Shown: piece by piece, positions 9,217 through 21,024 of the stretch
How positions within the stretch are numbered: position 1 is the stretch's first letter
Layout of the letters: every line of letters starts with the position of its first letter
Assembly (NCBI RefSeq): GCF_023091745.1
Contig: NC_068910.1
Location: 88,664,170-88,728,169, forward strand
Direction of reading: 5' to 3'
Origin: Budorcas taxicolor
Taxonomy: Eukaryota; Chordata; Mammalia; Artiodactyla; Bovidae
DNA: 64,000 nucleotides
The notes under the pieces: generated by a model
The model's database searches: none
Told to the model about the DNA's origin: nothing
The model's input: the letters and a program-made list of their open reading frames with translations, nothing else
Program-made: the position numbers and the translations under genes

Positions 9217-11559
9217 TATGTCCAGGATGCCATATTGCTCTGTAAACTGTTGGCCAGTGAAAATTGTCTCATTCCATCCATACTGTAAATTTTTTAGGCT
9301 AATGGCACTTGGTAGCATTGTCTTGAATTACCATTCTTTGCGTTTTCACTAGGCTGTAGCTTCTCTTGTTGCCATTTTCTCTGTGTTGTGGCAATCAGTT
9401 TTTCCACATAAAGACTAATTAGGATGGATGAGTCCTAGAGTGGAAACCAATATATATATTTAAAAGGAAGCCTGATATGTAGATGTTAAAACGCAAGTTT
9501 AAGAATATTCAGGAAATGCTTCTTTAGAGATTTGGCTGATGAAACAATTGCTTGTTGGGACTAATGAAGTAATTTGACATTAAGAGGTCAAAAAAAAATC
9601 TTTAAACACTATTGCCACCATTGAGGGTTAATCAACAAATGTAAGAGTGGGAGCTGGGGTCGGGGGGGAAACTATGGCCAGGGGTATATCCTTTAGAGAA
9701 TTTAAGGAGAATGGAGTAACCATTGTTAACATACAATGCTAGAAAGTTTTCGTCTGTCTTTATGCTTTAAGGACCCTCCAGAAAACTGAGTAGCAGATAT
9801 AGTCTTATTTCTAAACCTGGCTTTGTAAATTGAAGACCTGGGCATGGATTCAGTCTTCAAATATAGTCTAAAGACCAGTGTTGGTTGGAGAACTTTGTTA
9901 CTGGTCAACAATGAAATAAATACAAAGCCTGAGTAACCCTAAGAAAAGCTTATAGCAGTTTCACAGTTATTTTCTGTTTGTAGAATCAATAAACGTACTT
10001 TAAAAGTGGATATGTGCTTTGTCTTTGAATTTTTAATTTTGTTTTAGAGCAATTGCTTTTAGTGTATTTTATTAAAATCATCTGAAAATGATTAGAAATT
10101 GTTTTTAAAAATAAAGCATCTATTCCTTCAGCAGTGATATTATAAAGAGTACTAAAGATGAACCAGGGGAAATATGCATAAACTACAGTGAATTAAAAGA
10201 TTAAGATCAAAACTGTAATTCTCAAGTGAACACTCAGATTTCTCAAGAGTTAAGAGCAGAAATGAAGCTCACTCTTGCTATGAAATGATGTATGAAAAGA
10301 TATATAAAAATATGCTCCTGGTCACATAACCAAGGAATGGTCTATGCCCTCATTTAGAGCCACTTTCCAAGGGGCAATACTATAATTGTCATACCAAACA
10401 GAAACATTAATTAAATGTTTTAAAGCAAGACCTAAAGAAGCTGTTACCCACTCAAATGTATTGTCAATAAATCATTTTCATTTAGCTCTTTCTACTGATT
10501 ATGTGGAAATCATTTCCAGTGTTGTAGTCAGTTTTAAAACATTAAGAGCTTAGTTGTTGAATTCACCCTGAATAATACTGAGCCATTACATAACGGGCTA
10601 ATGATTTTGCAAATTTAATTATGTAAACCAGAGCTATTCTGACATTTTGATGCTTAGAAAGAATCTACAGCTACTGAATATTGAATCTTTATGGACATAT
10701 TCATTTTAAGCACTTAATTTTTCTCATCAATTAAAGTTTTCTCTTGCATAGATATCTTAGTGACAAATGAGGATGTATAATTTATTTTCTTAAAAAATAC
10801 TAAAATATGGAAAGGGTATAGAGGCATTTCTATAGGATCTAAGCTATAGAACATTTGTCAGTTAAAGTAATGAGAAATTAATGATTGATTAGCCATAGAA
10901 ACAACCACTTTTAAATGGATAGATAGATTTCTTTCAGTTGTATTAACCTTGCCATACAGATTATTAGTTTCACTCACAGGTTAATTCTGGTTAGTGTAAA
11001 CTGACTTGGAGAAAATTCTCTGAAGTGGTTACAGTGTTTCATACAGTTTCTGGAAATTTTTGGCTCTGAAGGAGCCAAATTAGAAAGTTAGTGTGTGAAA
11101 TATTAGGTCATCTGAAAAATCTTCAGTAGGAAACCAAGAAGTAATCTAAATTTACTAGATAGCTCCAGACACAGCGTAATGTCCAGAAAGTACACATTTG
11201 GACAGCTCTGCTTAGAACGAGAGTAATTTTGCTAACAAGCCAACTAACCATATCCCCACAAGAGTGACTCATTAGTCCTCTTCTTTTTTCTTCTGTAAAC
11301 CTCTATTGACCACCCACTTTTGGAGGCACTGTGGCTTCAGAGATAGCTGGGATACATCCTCACCCTTAAGAAAGCCAGACTTTTTCCAGAATATAAAAAT
11401 AAACTTGGTCTAAGGGGAATGATAGGGTATTGCTAATGGAAGTAAGTGAGAACTCTCAATCCAGTTTCAAAAAGCTGCAGAGATTTTCCCTGTGAATATA
11501 ATGGTCTGTCTAGACTTAGGTCAAGCATTAGCAAAGTAAAAAGATCAGGGAAAAAAGAG
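9217..11559. other. SINE-free unassigned block (2.3 kb)
   Basis: No repeat family recognised. Parts such as 10540-10760 (gctaatgattttgcaaattt, then attatgtaaaccagag) are AT-rich but not simple and could be unique sequence. No credible exon: longest frames are about 60-140 codons at the edges and overlap SINEs. Confidence 0.4.
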
Positions 11560-11938
11560 CAATGCAGTGGAGGGAAGAAAAGTCATACCAGGAACAAGGA
11601 ACACTGTGAACAGAATCAATGAGGCAGGAAAGACAAGTCTGCTGTTTATGTAGCTGAATCATCAAGCATGAGGCATGGAGTGAGCAGAAGTGAGTCCAGA
11701 GAGGTCAGGGAGGAAGGACATGAAATGTCTTATGTTGGGTTGAAGAGACTGGGCTCAATCCCACAGATGAAGAGGAAACTACAGAATTTAAAGCAACTGG
11801 GTGGAGGGTTCAGATTTGCATTTTATGCAAAGCATTCTAGCAGCCATGGAGATTTTAGAGGAAATGAGTCAGGGGAGTGTGGTTAGTAGATTGTGTACAG
11901 AATGATCAAGACCTGGGCCATGAATATGCATTAGTTAC
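11560..11938 (-). mobile_element. L2 LINE, 3' part
   Basis: Purine-rich plus strand that reads as the reverse of the L2 3' coding/UTR region: gaacactgtgaacagaatca, gaggcatggagtgagcagaa, gggtggagggttcagatttg. The wording corresponds to L2 text such as ...ccaagctcattcc...cactccgctccag... in sense. It continues at 12308 beyond an LTR insertion. Confidence 0.6.
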
Positions 11939-12307
11939 TATCTTAGGTTGGACTCCTATAACAGAATAGCAAAGACTGAGTGGCTTATAAACAACAAAAA
12001 CTTACTTCTCACAGTTGTGGAGGCTGAAAAGTCCAAGATAAGTTGCCAGCAGACTCAGTTCCTGGTGAGGGTCCAATTGCTGGTTCACAGCCAGCTTCTT
12101 GCTATCTTTTTGTTGTGTTTACACACAGTGGAAGGGGCAAGAGAACTCTCTGGGCTCTTTTATAAGTGCACTAATCCTATTCATGAAAGAGCTACACTGA
12201 TGACCTAAACACCTCCCTAAGGCCCTACCTCCTAATATCATCACACTGGGAGTTAGAATCTGACTATATGAATTTTAGAAAGGGCACAAGCATTTAATTC
12301 ATAACAG
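11939..12307 (-). mobile_element. MLT1-type ERVL-MaLR solo LTR
   Basis: Reverse complement of a mammalian MaLR LTR. Plus-strand landmarks are agactgagtggcttataaac, cacagttgtggaggctgaaa, gtggaaggggcaagagaact, tttataagtgcactaatcct and catcacactgggagttagaa. In sense these are the MLT1 order: ...aattcatatgttgaaac, cctaatcacc region, gagaaataa-like region, ataagccacccagt. It is complete within decay, about 369 bp, and solo, with no internal region. The target duplication is no longer readable. It interrupts an L2 whose two halves are collinear. Confidence 0.8.
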
Positions 12308-12640
12308 TGATGAAGTGAAGTGCAATGCCTAAAAAATATTTAAGACATAAAATGTGTAGGATGTGGGAGGTAAGAAAAAAGAAGGGTTCATGGATGGCTC
12401 CAAATTTTTGCCTTGGGCAACTGGTTGAGTACTGGCACCACCAATAGAGAAAACATTCAGGAAGAGAAGAGTAAGGTTTAGGGAAGAAGAATCTGAGCTC
12501 ACATTTGGGCAGGTTGAGCTGGCAGAGCCTGTGTACTATCCAGGTGGAAGGTGTAGTTCAGGAAAGAGCTCTGGGCTGTGGGACTGCTTTTGTTGTCTTT
12601 AGCAGGTAGCCGCTAACTGAAGTCATGATAGTAGATGAGG
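12308..12640 (-). mobile_element. L2 LINE, continuation
   Basis: Continues the 11.56 kb L2 in the expected order: tgcctaaaaaatatttaaga, gtaggatgtgggaggtaaga, tggatggctccaaatttttg, ccttgggcaactgg. In sense this is the CR1/L2-type C-terminal reverse-transcriptase-end region (..A-x-N-L-G-V-I-L-D-S..), heavily decayed. Confidence 0.6.
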
Positions 12641-12919
12641 CTGCCTGGGAAACAGTAAAAGGGAGAAGTGAGGTGTAGCATAGTCTTCAGCAGGTCTTTC
12701 CAAAGATTATTTAGCATTTCAGTAGTCCTCCCTTACTGGTTTTATCTTAACCCACAAATGTCTGTGATGCATCTATACAAAGGGCTCCCGGCTTCACCTG
12801 AGTGGCTAGAAATAAAGACAGATGATTGACTGATCATAGCCTATAGCTGAAGAAATAAACACGAGAAAAAATCTTTATGGATGCAGAAAGAAAACTGCCA
12901 TTAATTCTGACTAGTTGGA

Positions 12920-13725
12920 AGAAGTGAGGGCAGATGCTCCAAGAAGAAGTGAAATTTGAGCTAAGACTTGAAGAATACCTATGACTTAATTACAGAGCAA
13001 GCTAAAGACTTTAAATGTTGATGTGAGAGAGTTTGAAAGCAAATATATTTAGCTGTTAAAGGCCTGGAACTGACCATTGTTGCTGAGATAGCATTGAAGC
13101 AAGTAAGAAAAAACTGAGAGCTGTACCAAATGATAGAACATTTTATTTGCATGCAGGAGAGACAAGATTTTATTTTTTAAGCCATGCTTTATGGGGAAAT
13201 TTTTCAACAGTGTGGGGCATGACCAGAATTGTACCTTGCAAAAATTAAACAGGCAACCTTGTATAAAGTGGATTGGCAAAAATCAGAACAGCTATCATGT
13301 CTATTCTGTCTGACTTGAGAAATGATGAAGGTCTGATATGGGGCAAAGACCAGGGGAAATGGACTGGAGAATAAAGATGTAAGACTTTTTGGAAGAAGGT
13401 CTTAAAAGTGTACAAATTCAAGGTAAGGGAAGAAAAACTAGGTTTCTGGCCTTGAGAACAGGAATGATCATGTGACCACTCACTGAGCTCAGGTATAAAA
13501 AGAAGAAACCCTGTTGATGGGAAGCTATAATGATGTCACATTTGAAAATACTTATATGAAAAAAGGGTGGGACATCCATGGGGACACGTCTAGAGGGTAT
13601 TTGGAATTTGAATCTGGAGGCTGAGGTAAAGGTTGAGGGTATAGATACTCTGTGAAGCTTATCTTAACTAGGTGCTTTGTAAAAGCCTTCAGATCACTTA
13701 TGAGAAGATAGGATAAAAAAAAAGA
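12920..13725 (-). mobile_element. Second L2 LINE
   Basis: L2 3' wording appears again from gaaatttgagctaagacttg (about 12951), so this is a separate copy from the first. Then come aaaaactaggtttctggcct tgagaacagg (about 13435-13460) and aatttgaatctggaggctga (about 13605-13625). The same element seems to resume after the L1/BovB insertions at about 15.9 kb. Confidence 0.5.
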
Positions 13726-13763
13726 TACATTAATTTTCTGTATCCTCCACTAAATAAAATTCA

Positions 13764-13830
13764 TATACACCCATGGCAGATTCATGTCAATGTATGGCAA
13801 GACCAATACAGTATTGTAAAGTAAAAAAAA
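13764..13830 (+). mobile_element. Ruminant L1 3' terminus
   Basis: Contains catggcagattcatgtcaat, gtatggcaagaccaatacag and tattgtaaagtaaaaaaaa, the 3' end of the ruminant L1 family also seen at 33.2-33.5 kb. Only the last 70 or so bases remain. Confidence 0.8.
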
Positions 13831-13866
13831 ATATATATATATATATATATTAAATTAATTAATTAA
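13831..13866. repeat. (AT)n then AATT-rich tail
   Basis: About 10 AT units followed by taaattaattaattaaaa. It probably grew from the L1 poly(A) tail. Confidence 0.8.
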
Positions 13867-13879
13867 AACTTTCCTATTG

Positions 13880-15373
13880 TGGAATGTGAAGCCAAGTGGG
13901 CCTTAGGAAGCATCACTACGAACAAAGCTAGTGGAGGTGATGTAATTCCAGTTGAGCTGTTTCAAATCCTGAAGATGATGCTGTGAAAGTGCTGCCCTCG
14001 ATATGCCAGCAAATTTGGAAAACTCAGCAGTGGCCACAAGACTGGAAAAGGTCACTTCCAATCCCAAAGAAAGGCAATGCCAAAGAATGCTCAAACTACT
14101 GCACAATTGCACTCATCTCACACGCTGGTAAAGTAATGGTCAAAATTCTTCAAGCCAGGCTTCAGCAATATGTGAACCATGAACTTCCAGATGTTGAAGC
14201 TGGTTTTAGAAAAGACAGAGGAACCAGAGATCAAATTGCCAACATCCGCTGGATCATGGAAAAAGCAAGAGAGTTCCAGAAAAACATCTATTTCTGCTTT
14301 ATTGACTATGCCAAAGCCTTTGACTATGTGGACCACAATAAACTGTGGAAAATTCTGAAGGAAATGGGAATACCAGACAACTTGATCTGCCTCTTGAGAA
14401 ACCTATATGTAGGTCAGGAAGCAACAGTTAGAACTGGACATGGAACAACAGACCGATTCCAAACAGAAATAGGACTACGTCAAGACTGTATATTGTCACC
14501 CTGCTTATTTAACTTATATGCAGAGTACATTATGAGAAATGCTGGGCTGGAAGAAGCACAGGCTGGAATCAAGACTGCCAGGAGAAATATCAATAACCTC
14601 AGATATGCAGGTGATACCACCCTTATGTCAGAAAGTGAAGAAGAACTAAAGAGCCTCTTGATGAAAGTGAAAAAGGAGAGTGAAAAAGTTGGCTTAAAAC
14701 TCAACATTCAGATAACAAAGATTATGGCATCTGATCCCATCACTTCATGGGAAATAGATGGGGAAACAGTAGCTGGCTTTATTTTGGGGGCTCCAAAATC
14801 ACTGCAGATGGTGATTGCAGCCATGAAATTAAAAGACACTTACTCCTTGGAAGGAAAGTTATGACCAACCTAGATAGCATATTGAAAAGCAGAGACATTA
14901 CCTTGCCAACAAAGGTCCGTTTAGTCAAGGCTATGGTTTTTCCAGTAGTCATGTATGGATGTGAGAGTTGGACTGTGAAGAAAGCTGAGCGCCAAAGAAT
15001 TGATGCTTTTGAACTGTGGTGTTGGAGAAGACTTGAGAGTCCCTTGGATGGCAAGGAGATCCAACCAGTCCATCCTAGAGGAGATCAGTCCTGGGTGTTC
15101 ATTGGAAGGACGATTGTTGAAGCTGAAACTCCAATACTTTGGCCACCTGATGGGAAGAGCTGACTCATTGGAAAAGACCCTGATGTTAGGAAAGATTGAG
15201 AACAGGAAGAGAATGGGATGATAGAGGATGAGATGGTAAGATGGAATCACTGAATCAATGGACATGGGTTAGGGTAAACTCCGGCAGTTGGTGATGGATA
15301 GGGAGGCCTGGTGTGCTGTGGTTCATGGGGTCGCAAAGAGTCAGACACAACTGAGAAACTGAACTGAACTGAG
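13880..15373 (+). mobile_element. BovB LINE (RTE clade), 5'-truncated
   Basis: Starts within the BovB reading frame (gtggaatgtgaagccaagtg) and runs to the canonical 3' end (gactgaactgaactgag type; here gaaactgaactgaactgag at 15355-15373). About 1.5 kb of the roughly 3.2 kb element: it keeps most of the reverse transcriptase and the C-terminal region and lacks the endonuclease. No target duplication is apparent. It lies inside an older L2. Confidence 0.95.
13983..15163 (+). pseudogene. BovB reverse transcriptase remnant
   Basis: One frame stays open for 293 codons (13983-14864) and a second overlapping frame carries on to 15163, so there is at least one frameshift near 14790. Visible RTE-type landmarks: WPQDWKRSLPIPKKGNAKEC, the first catalytic-Asp block FIDYAKAFDYVDHNKLW, an LSPCLFNLYAEYIMRNAG block, and then NLRYAGDTTLM where the family has YADD. 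The first Asp of the catalytic pair is replaced by Gly (codon ggt, at about 14611), so the enzyme would be dead even in frame. The second frame has the C-terminal MYGCESWTVKKAE and FELWCWRR blocks. It is a decayed retrotransposon frame, not a host gene. Confidence 0.92.
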
Positions 15374-15379
15374 GGCAAA

Positions 15380-15534
15380 GAATGAGTCTTAAGTATCTTT
15401 GACCTTACCCTTTCTCACGAATCATGTGTCTCTTCATGCTGGACATCAATAAGTTCAATGAATGTTTAATTAGTTGAGTTAAACATGGAATAAAATGAAA
15501 TATATTGATAATTAAAGATAAGCAAGAGCAAAAT
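15380..15534 (-). mobile_element. Possible L2 segment between insertions
   Basis: Short plus-strand text (ggcaaagaatgagtcttaag) could be L2 sequence joining 13.7 kb to 15.9 kb. Weak by itself; supported only by the order of neighbouring L2 pieces. Confidence 0.25.
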
Positions 15535-15739
15535 GGGCTTCCCTTGTAGCTCGGTTGGTAAAGAATCTGCCTGCAATGCAGGAGACCTGGGTTCAATTCC
15601 TGGGCTAAGAAAATCCCCTAGAGAAGGAAATGGCAACCCACTTTGGTATTCTTGCCTGGAGAACTCCATGGAAAGAGAAGCCTGGCAGGTTACAGTGTAT
15701 GGGGTCACAAGAGTCAGACACAACTGAGTGATTAAGTAC
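15535..15739 (+). mobile_element. Bov-tA SINE
   Basis: Complete: gggcttcccttgtagctcgg head, gggttcaattcctgggct B box, body, and agacacaactgagtgattaa end. Confidence 0.92.
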
Positions 15740-15759
15740 ATATACCCACAAGGACAAAA

Positions 15760-15888
15760 TTGGAGAAGGAAATGGCAACCTACTCCAGTATTTTTGGCTA
15801 GGAAATCCCATGGACAGAAGAGCCTGGCGAGCTACAGTCTATAGGGTTGCAAAGAGTCAGACACAACTGGAGCGACTTAGCACTCAAG
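15760..15888 (+). mobile_element. Bov-A monomer
   Basis: Headless body from ttggagaaggaaatggcaac to cgacttagcactc, 20 bp after the previous Bov-tA. Together they look like a tRNA-BovA-BovA arrangement, but the spacer is not the Bov-A2 linker. Confidence 0.85.
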
Positions 15889-16110
15889 GACAAAATATCT
15901 GGTGAATAAACAGTGACATTTAATGCACCATTGAAGAAGTCAGAGCCAACATTGCACTGAGATGGAGCCAGGTGAGCAGAAGCAGGAAGGAGTTCTTACA
16001 AGAAAAGTGATGGACAGAGTCAAATGCTGCAGCAATGAGTTGAATGAGGACCAGAAAGAGGTATTGTTGTGGATCTGTTGATTAGAAGTTCACAAACGAC
16101 ATCTGATAAA
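15889..16110 (-). mobile_element. L2 LINE piece
   Basis: Plus-strand gatggacagagtcaaatgct gcagcaatgagtt and agccaggtgagcagaagcag correspond to a more 5' part of L2 than the 12.9-13.7 kb piece. This is as expected for one minus-strand element split by L1, BovB and SINE insertions. Confidence 0.5.
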
Positions 16111-16658
16111 GCCATTTTTGTGTGCTTATGGGAGCCGAAGCGGAATCCCAGCTGAGCAGCATGTGAAAAGGAAATAAAAATTATATATAAACTTCACACT
16201 TTCCCCATTTTTTCTTTTCCTTTCTTATTCTTACATTGCTGATTCTTTTTTTGACCCATAGATTCCGCCTCACGCTACCCAAATCCCAATAGCACAGATG
16301 TGTTGGAGCATTAGTGAAACAATACCAGTAAATATATTCAGTGTACACTGTTTTCAAGGTTTAAGAATAGACCTTAACTTCATATCCCATCCTCTGGTGA
16401 GAAAGTTACTCAATGCCTTTGGATCTTGATGTTACAATTATAAAGACTATGAGCTTAAGCCATAAAATTTTTTCATAGCATATCAATCAATGATATCATT
16501 TATAACTCATCTTTATCCCCAGACACCAAAACACTTAAGTAGTACACTTTAAAACTAACTACATTTCATTTATCAAAAGAAGTGTATACAAATATATATA
16601 CTTATTTCACAAAAGTGAGTCCAACTCTGTTTTCCTTTCCTACTGCTAGAAATACTAT
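16111..16658. other. Unassigned stretch
   Basis: AT-rich; nothing recognised. Confidence 0.4.
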
Positions 16659-16868
16659 GTGAGTGTTTAGTCACACAGTTATGTCTGACTCTTTGTGACC
16701 CCATGGACTGTAGCCCACCAGGCTCCTCTGTCCATGGGATTTTCCAAGCAAGAATACTGGAGTGGGTGGTCATTTCCTCCTCCAAGGGATCTTCCCAGCC
16801 CAGGGATTAAACCCGCATCTCCTGTGTCTACTGCATTGAAGGCAGTTTCTCTACCTGCTGAGCCATTG
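16659..16868 (-). mobile_element. Bov-tA SINE
   Basis: Reverse Bov-tA from gtgtttagtcacacagttat to ctctacctgctgagccattg. An extra short duplication (tgtgtctactgcattgaagg) lies in the head. Confidence 0.88.
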
Positions 16869-16963
16869 CACCAGCAGGTAAATATCATAAATATAGCTAT
16901 CTTAAATATTTTTTAAACTGTTAGGAAAATGAATAAACTATTAAGATTTTTATTCTGGAATAT

Positions 16964-16965
<2 letters not shown>

Positions 16966-17002
<37 letters not shown>
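16966..17002. repeat. (TA)n microsatellite
   Basis: About 18 uninterrupted AT units. Long enough to be polymorphic and to extrude a cruciform. Confidence 0.95.
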
Positions 17003-17006
<4 letters not shown>

Positions 17007-20000
17007 TTGAAAGTATCTGAGTTAATTGTTCATATGTTTAGTAAATAAGAGGTACAATGCTTTTGCATATCTGGTTATATAATTTGATTATGAACTAGAG
17101 TTTTCATTGATTAGCAAATTTTAATCAAGCAGTTTAGAAGTTATTATTAAGAGAGATTAGTTCACTAAATCCAAATGTCCTGGCTGATGATATTCATTTC
17201 AAATATAACTTTCAAAATATTATGAAAATAACTTAGCATGGGTTCATGTTTAATTATATTGCAGGAAAAAAAAAAACAGTGGACTTGGATTGTCTGAGCA
17301 AAAACATGAAATTCCTAATATGGAGGAAGATATCCTGAATACAAGTTAAATGAAAGCACTAACAGTAGAATATTTTTAATTAATTCTGATACTGTGTTTC
17401 CCAAGGTTCAAAGTGTGTATTAAAAAGTGAAAAAAAGTTAGTCAAACTAATTATTTGATATCTAACATCTCTACCTACTATTGAAGCCAAATTGGCTTTT
17501 AAACATATTTCAATTATTTTTTTTGCCTGAAAAATTTAATCAAGCATGTTTGCTTATTTGTTTTATTATCAACACATAAACACACTTTTTGAAAATTAAT
17601 TGTTATTGATTTTATTTTTGAATCTTGTTGATGTGTTCAAAAAATAACTAATAATGATTTAGAAAAGTCTTTATTCACAGAAGTGACAGAATTTCATCAA
17701 TAGTTTATTGATCTTTCTCTGATAATATTTCTATTTTGTGAACATGGCATACATAACATTTCAGAATGCAATTAACTCAGATGAAATGACACATTTCCAT
17801 ATGTTGGACAGAGCAAACTTTCACAAGGATGTTTATTATGGTAACGTGATTTTATTGAGAAACAGAAAAGGTGTTGAAAAGTATGCTTCTTTTGTAGCAT
17901 AAAATGTCCCAGGGGGCAGTTGCAGGTAAGTGCAATTAGATTTTAGAGTGGTGTGAAGAGAACAGCTAACTCAAAATGACTTTTCAAATTAGTTATTGAT
18001 AGATGAGTATGACTATGGAAAGCCTAAGAACTGATGACAAATTGCCAATCGTCTTAGAATACAATTTAACTGAAATATTAAACACTTATATACAAGATTT
18101 CCAAAAGCAATCAGCTTCCTTTTCTCTTATCATAAAAAACAGTATTGAAAGTGAAATCAAATTAAATAATATTTGCCCAAAATAGAGAGGAGATTCAGGT
18201 TTCTTCATTAATTTCTGTACACCAGTCTCCTGTTCCTTTACTAACTCCATAAGCAATAATGTTAAAAAGAAACAAACAAACAAACAAAAAACATATTCAA
18301 CAGACTTGAAACTAAAATTTTAATGAGGTCAATGTTAATATTAGGCAAAACAAAATTAAGTGGATACATTTTGATTGAACATATAACGATAAGTGCTTCA
18401 GAGTAATCAGGAATAAATGATAAGTACTTTTGTAAATGTTTGCTTACTATTATTATTTTTCTTACTTTAGTGGTATGTTTTGCTGTGATCTGACATTTTT
18501 TCTCATATATACTCCACACAGTTCTATTTTTTTTCAACTGTGTACTCCTTATTATATGATACATAAAATGGTTTTTTATACCTTATAAAAATATAAAATA
18601 TTAAACATGTCATGAGATAAAATAAAAAGAACTATAATTATCATTGATTTTGTAAAACAATTTGATAAAAATGGGCTTTTACAGATTACTGAACAAGGCA
18701 CAGCAAGTCTGAAAAAATATCCTATAAAATCTTTAAATATGGATTTTGTCCCAATATATCTCTCAAAATTTTGTAATCCCCCAAAGCATTTTATTTCCAT
18801 TTTTAAGAAAGAATTTTAAAAATAAATTGTACAACTCTATTTCTTGGGCTGTTAAGAATTTGAAAAATTCTGACATGGGCCAAACACTCTTCTCTCCTAT
18901 GGACCAAACAATATTGTTAATCAGTGTGGGAACTGCAGGCTCAGATACCTGAAGAGGCCAAGCAGGAAACTTAAATCTGTAAAGCTCCTGATAGAAGATG
19001 ACCTGAGCAGTAGAATCTGATGCATGTGGAGAATTTAGGTGCCAACTAGAGACATTCAATATAAAATTTGAAAAGGCAGGAGGTGAGCCAAAGAAAATCC
19101 CTGTGCAACTGTCTGAGCGCAAAGCTGAGATTTTGTGATTTCATACAGTAAACACTTTCCCCTAGTCTAGCCCCAGGTAACACAAACTTTAATGAAGATT
19201 TATTTGTTCTACCAAGGAAAATCTCCTAGGCAGACAGGGGCATAGATTTCAAAATACTCCCATGATCAAGATGTTTGCTTGTTAAAACAAATTAGATTCT
19301 AACTAACTTGGAGCTTCCAAAATCAAAGAAAAACAAAACAAAACCAGTAAGCGGTTAGCACTGTTATGGCAGTAATAATTAGCCTTGTCTGACCATCTGT
19401 GGTTTATTTCTGAGGATTTTAAAGTGGTAGTTTGAGAACAAAGTGAAAAAGCATGTAGCTGATGTTGGGAGGGTCTTTCCCATTCTTCTGGGGGCGGGGG
19501 GGGGGTAGAGACTGCCCAGGAAGAAGAAAGCTGGAAATCCTACCCTGAGATACAGAGTATAAGGGACTTCAGGGGGCAACAGACCTGGGCTGGCTTGTTA
19601 CTGCTGCTCCAATTAAGTCTCCCCCCTCTCCCGATGAGAAGTGATAAAAACTTTCTTCTCCAAAGTACCATTTCAGCTTGGTTTTAAGAAACTGATGGCC
19701 CTCATCAGCAGGGTCCCATAGTTCTCCTTAGGACTGTGTAACAGCAATGTGATGTATGCTGAATGTTATAACCACTACTGTTAGGAGCTGAATTACCCTT
19801 ACTATCACTGTTCTCAATATTCATGAATTTAATTAAATCTTTATTTTTATCAGTACATTAACTTTTCAAGTTTTTTTCTCAACACACATTTTTATTATCA
19901 TATCCTGTGGATCCTAATTTGAAATAGAGCCTTTAATTAAAAGAGATTTGCTCGCTCACATTACTCAATATATAATAATAATCTCTGAAATTTGCTTCTT

Positions 20001-20504
20001 ATAATCGTATTTTTCCCATGATTGTGCATATACTAATTTCTATTAGTATAATTAAGGTTGAATATAATGAATAAGCTGTCTTATGTGAGCTAAAATATGA
20101 AAGTTCCATATTTTATGATTCTTATATGTATTCAATAATTGTCATTTGTCTGTATTTATACAAAACATCTTGTACAGTTTTAAGAAAAATATAGGTACCT
20201 AAAGAAATAGTTTATAAAGACCTTCATAAAACTAGCACATAAGTTAGTTTTAATTTTTTCATTTAAATTTGCTATGCATTTTAGCTTTTGTACATTTCAT
20301 AAATTTCTGTATTTTTAATATGTTTTTATTTAGGAAAGAGCACATGATTCCTCTAGTAGTTCTTTAAAAATATTTCTACAGTAGTTTTTGCCACAAAAAA
20401 GTCATATTATTTGACCTTTGACATCTCACGAGTTTATGAAGAATGAGGGATCAAACAGCTTTTGTATGGCTGCTAGAAATGTCACCTATATTTAATACAC
20501 AGCA
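17003..20504. other. SINE-free unassigned block (3.5 kb)
   Basis: Very AT-rich to 18.8 kb with a short (AAAC)n at 18270-18288. 18.8-19.8 kb has higher GC and a G-run (19489-19506, gggggcgggggggggg). I cannot assign that part. It may be an old LTR-type element or unique DNA. The overlapping opposite-strand frames at 18.75-19.12 kb show no domain and are not called. Confidence 0.35.
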
Positions 20505-20585
20505 TAGAGTCAGTCAGCAAGTGTTAAATCAGGGCTTAAACCCAATGATCTCAGGCTCCATTCTGCTTTCTACCCCTTAGGCAAA
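20505..20585 (+). mobile_element. MIR SINE fragment
   Basis: gcaagtgttaaatcagggct, taaacccaatgatctcaggc, tccattctgctttctacccc follow MIR order (..ggatttgaacccaggtctgactccagag..cttaaccact). Old. Confidence 0.5.
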
Positions 20586-20649
20586 TCTATATCTTCTAAT
20601 TCATCTAACTCATATTGATGTATTATATACTGTAAAGGGTATGTAGAAG

Positions 20650-20722
20650 TGACTAGTCCTGTCTTGCTCACCACTGTGTAACTGGAGACTTCTACACTAG
20701 CACAATGAATGAATAAAAAGAC
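20650..20722 (+). mobile_element. Possible L2 3' end
   Basis: tcctgtcttgctcaccactg tgtaactgg and a terminal caatgaatgaataaa resemble the L2 3' tail. Short and decayed. Confidence 0.35.
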
Positions 20723-21024
20723 TTCACTACAAAGAGGATATGTTTATAGTATTTAGAAAATGGCTGTTTTACACTTCTACTTATAAATTAATTTTGTTCT
20801 TAAATTCTTGTATTCAGTCTGTAGGGATGGTTTTTTTGTTGTTCTACTGCTGTTAAAAATTGGCCTTTTTATATGCCTGATTTTGCTGAAATTGAATGAC
20901 TTGTTTTAGATGTTTTTTTCTTTTTTTAAGTCTACTATTTAGCTGTATTCTAGAAGCCTGGATAAAGTCACAGAAAAAATAACACATTTTTCTAGTCCTC
21001 AGTTTATACACTTGCTGGAGAAAT

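Noticed and set aside
13983..14864. 293-codon reverse transcriptase frame as a domesticated host gene
   Set aside because: A frameshift follows, the catalytic pair is YAGD, and the frame ends with the standard BovB 3' terminus. Nothing suggests selection.
18763..19122. 119-codon minus frame overlapping a plus frame
   Set aside because: No recognisable domain; overlapping open frames on both strands in AT-rich DNA are expected by chance.
19489..19506. G-run as a G-quadruplex promoter
   Set aside because: One near-continuous G-run without promoter or CpG-island context. The structure may form, but nothing links it to a gene.
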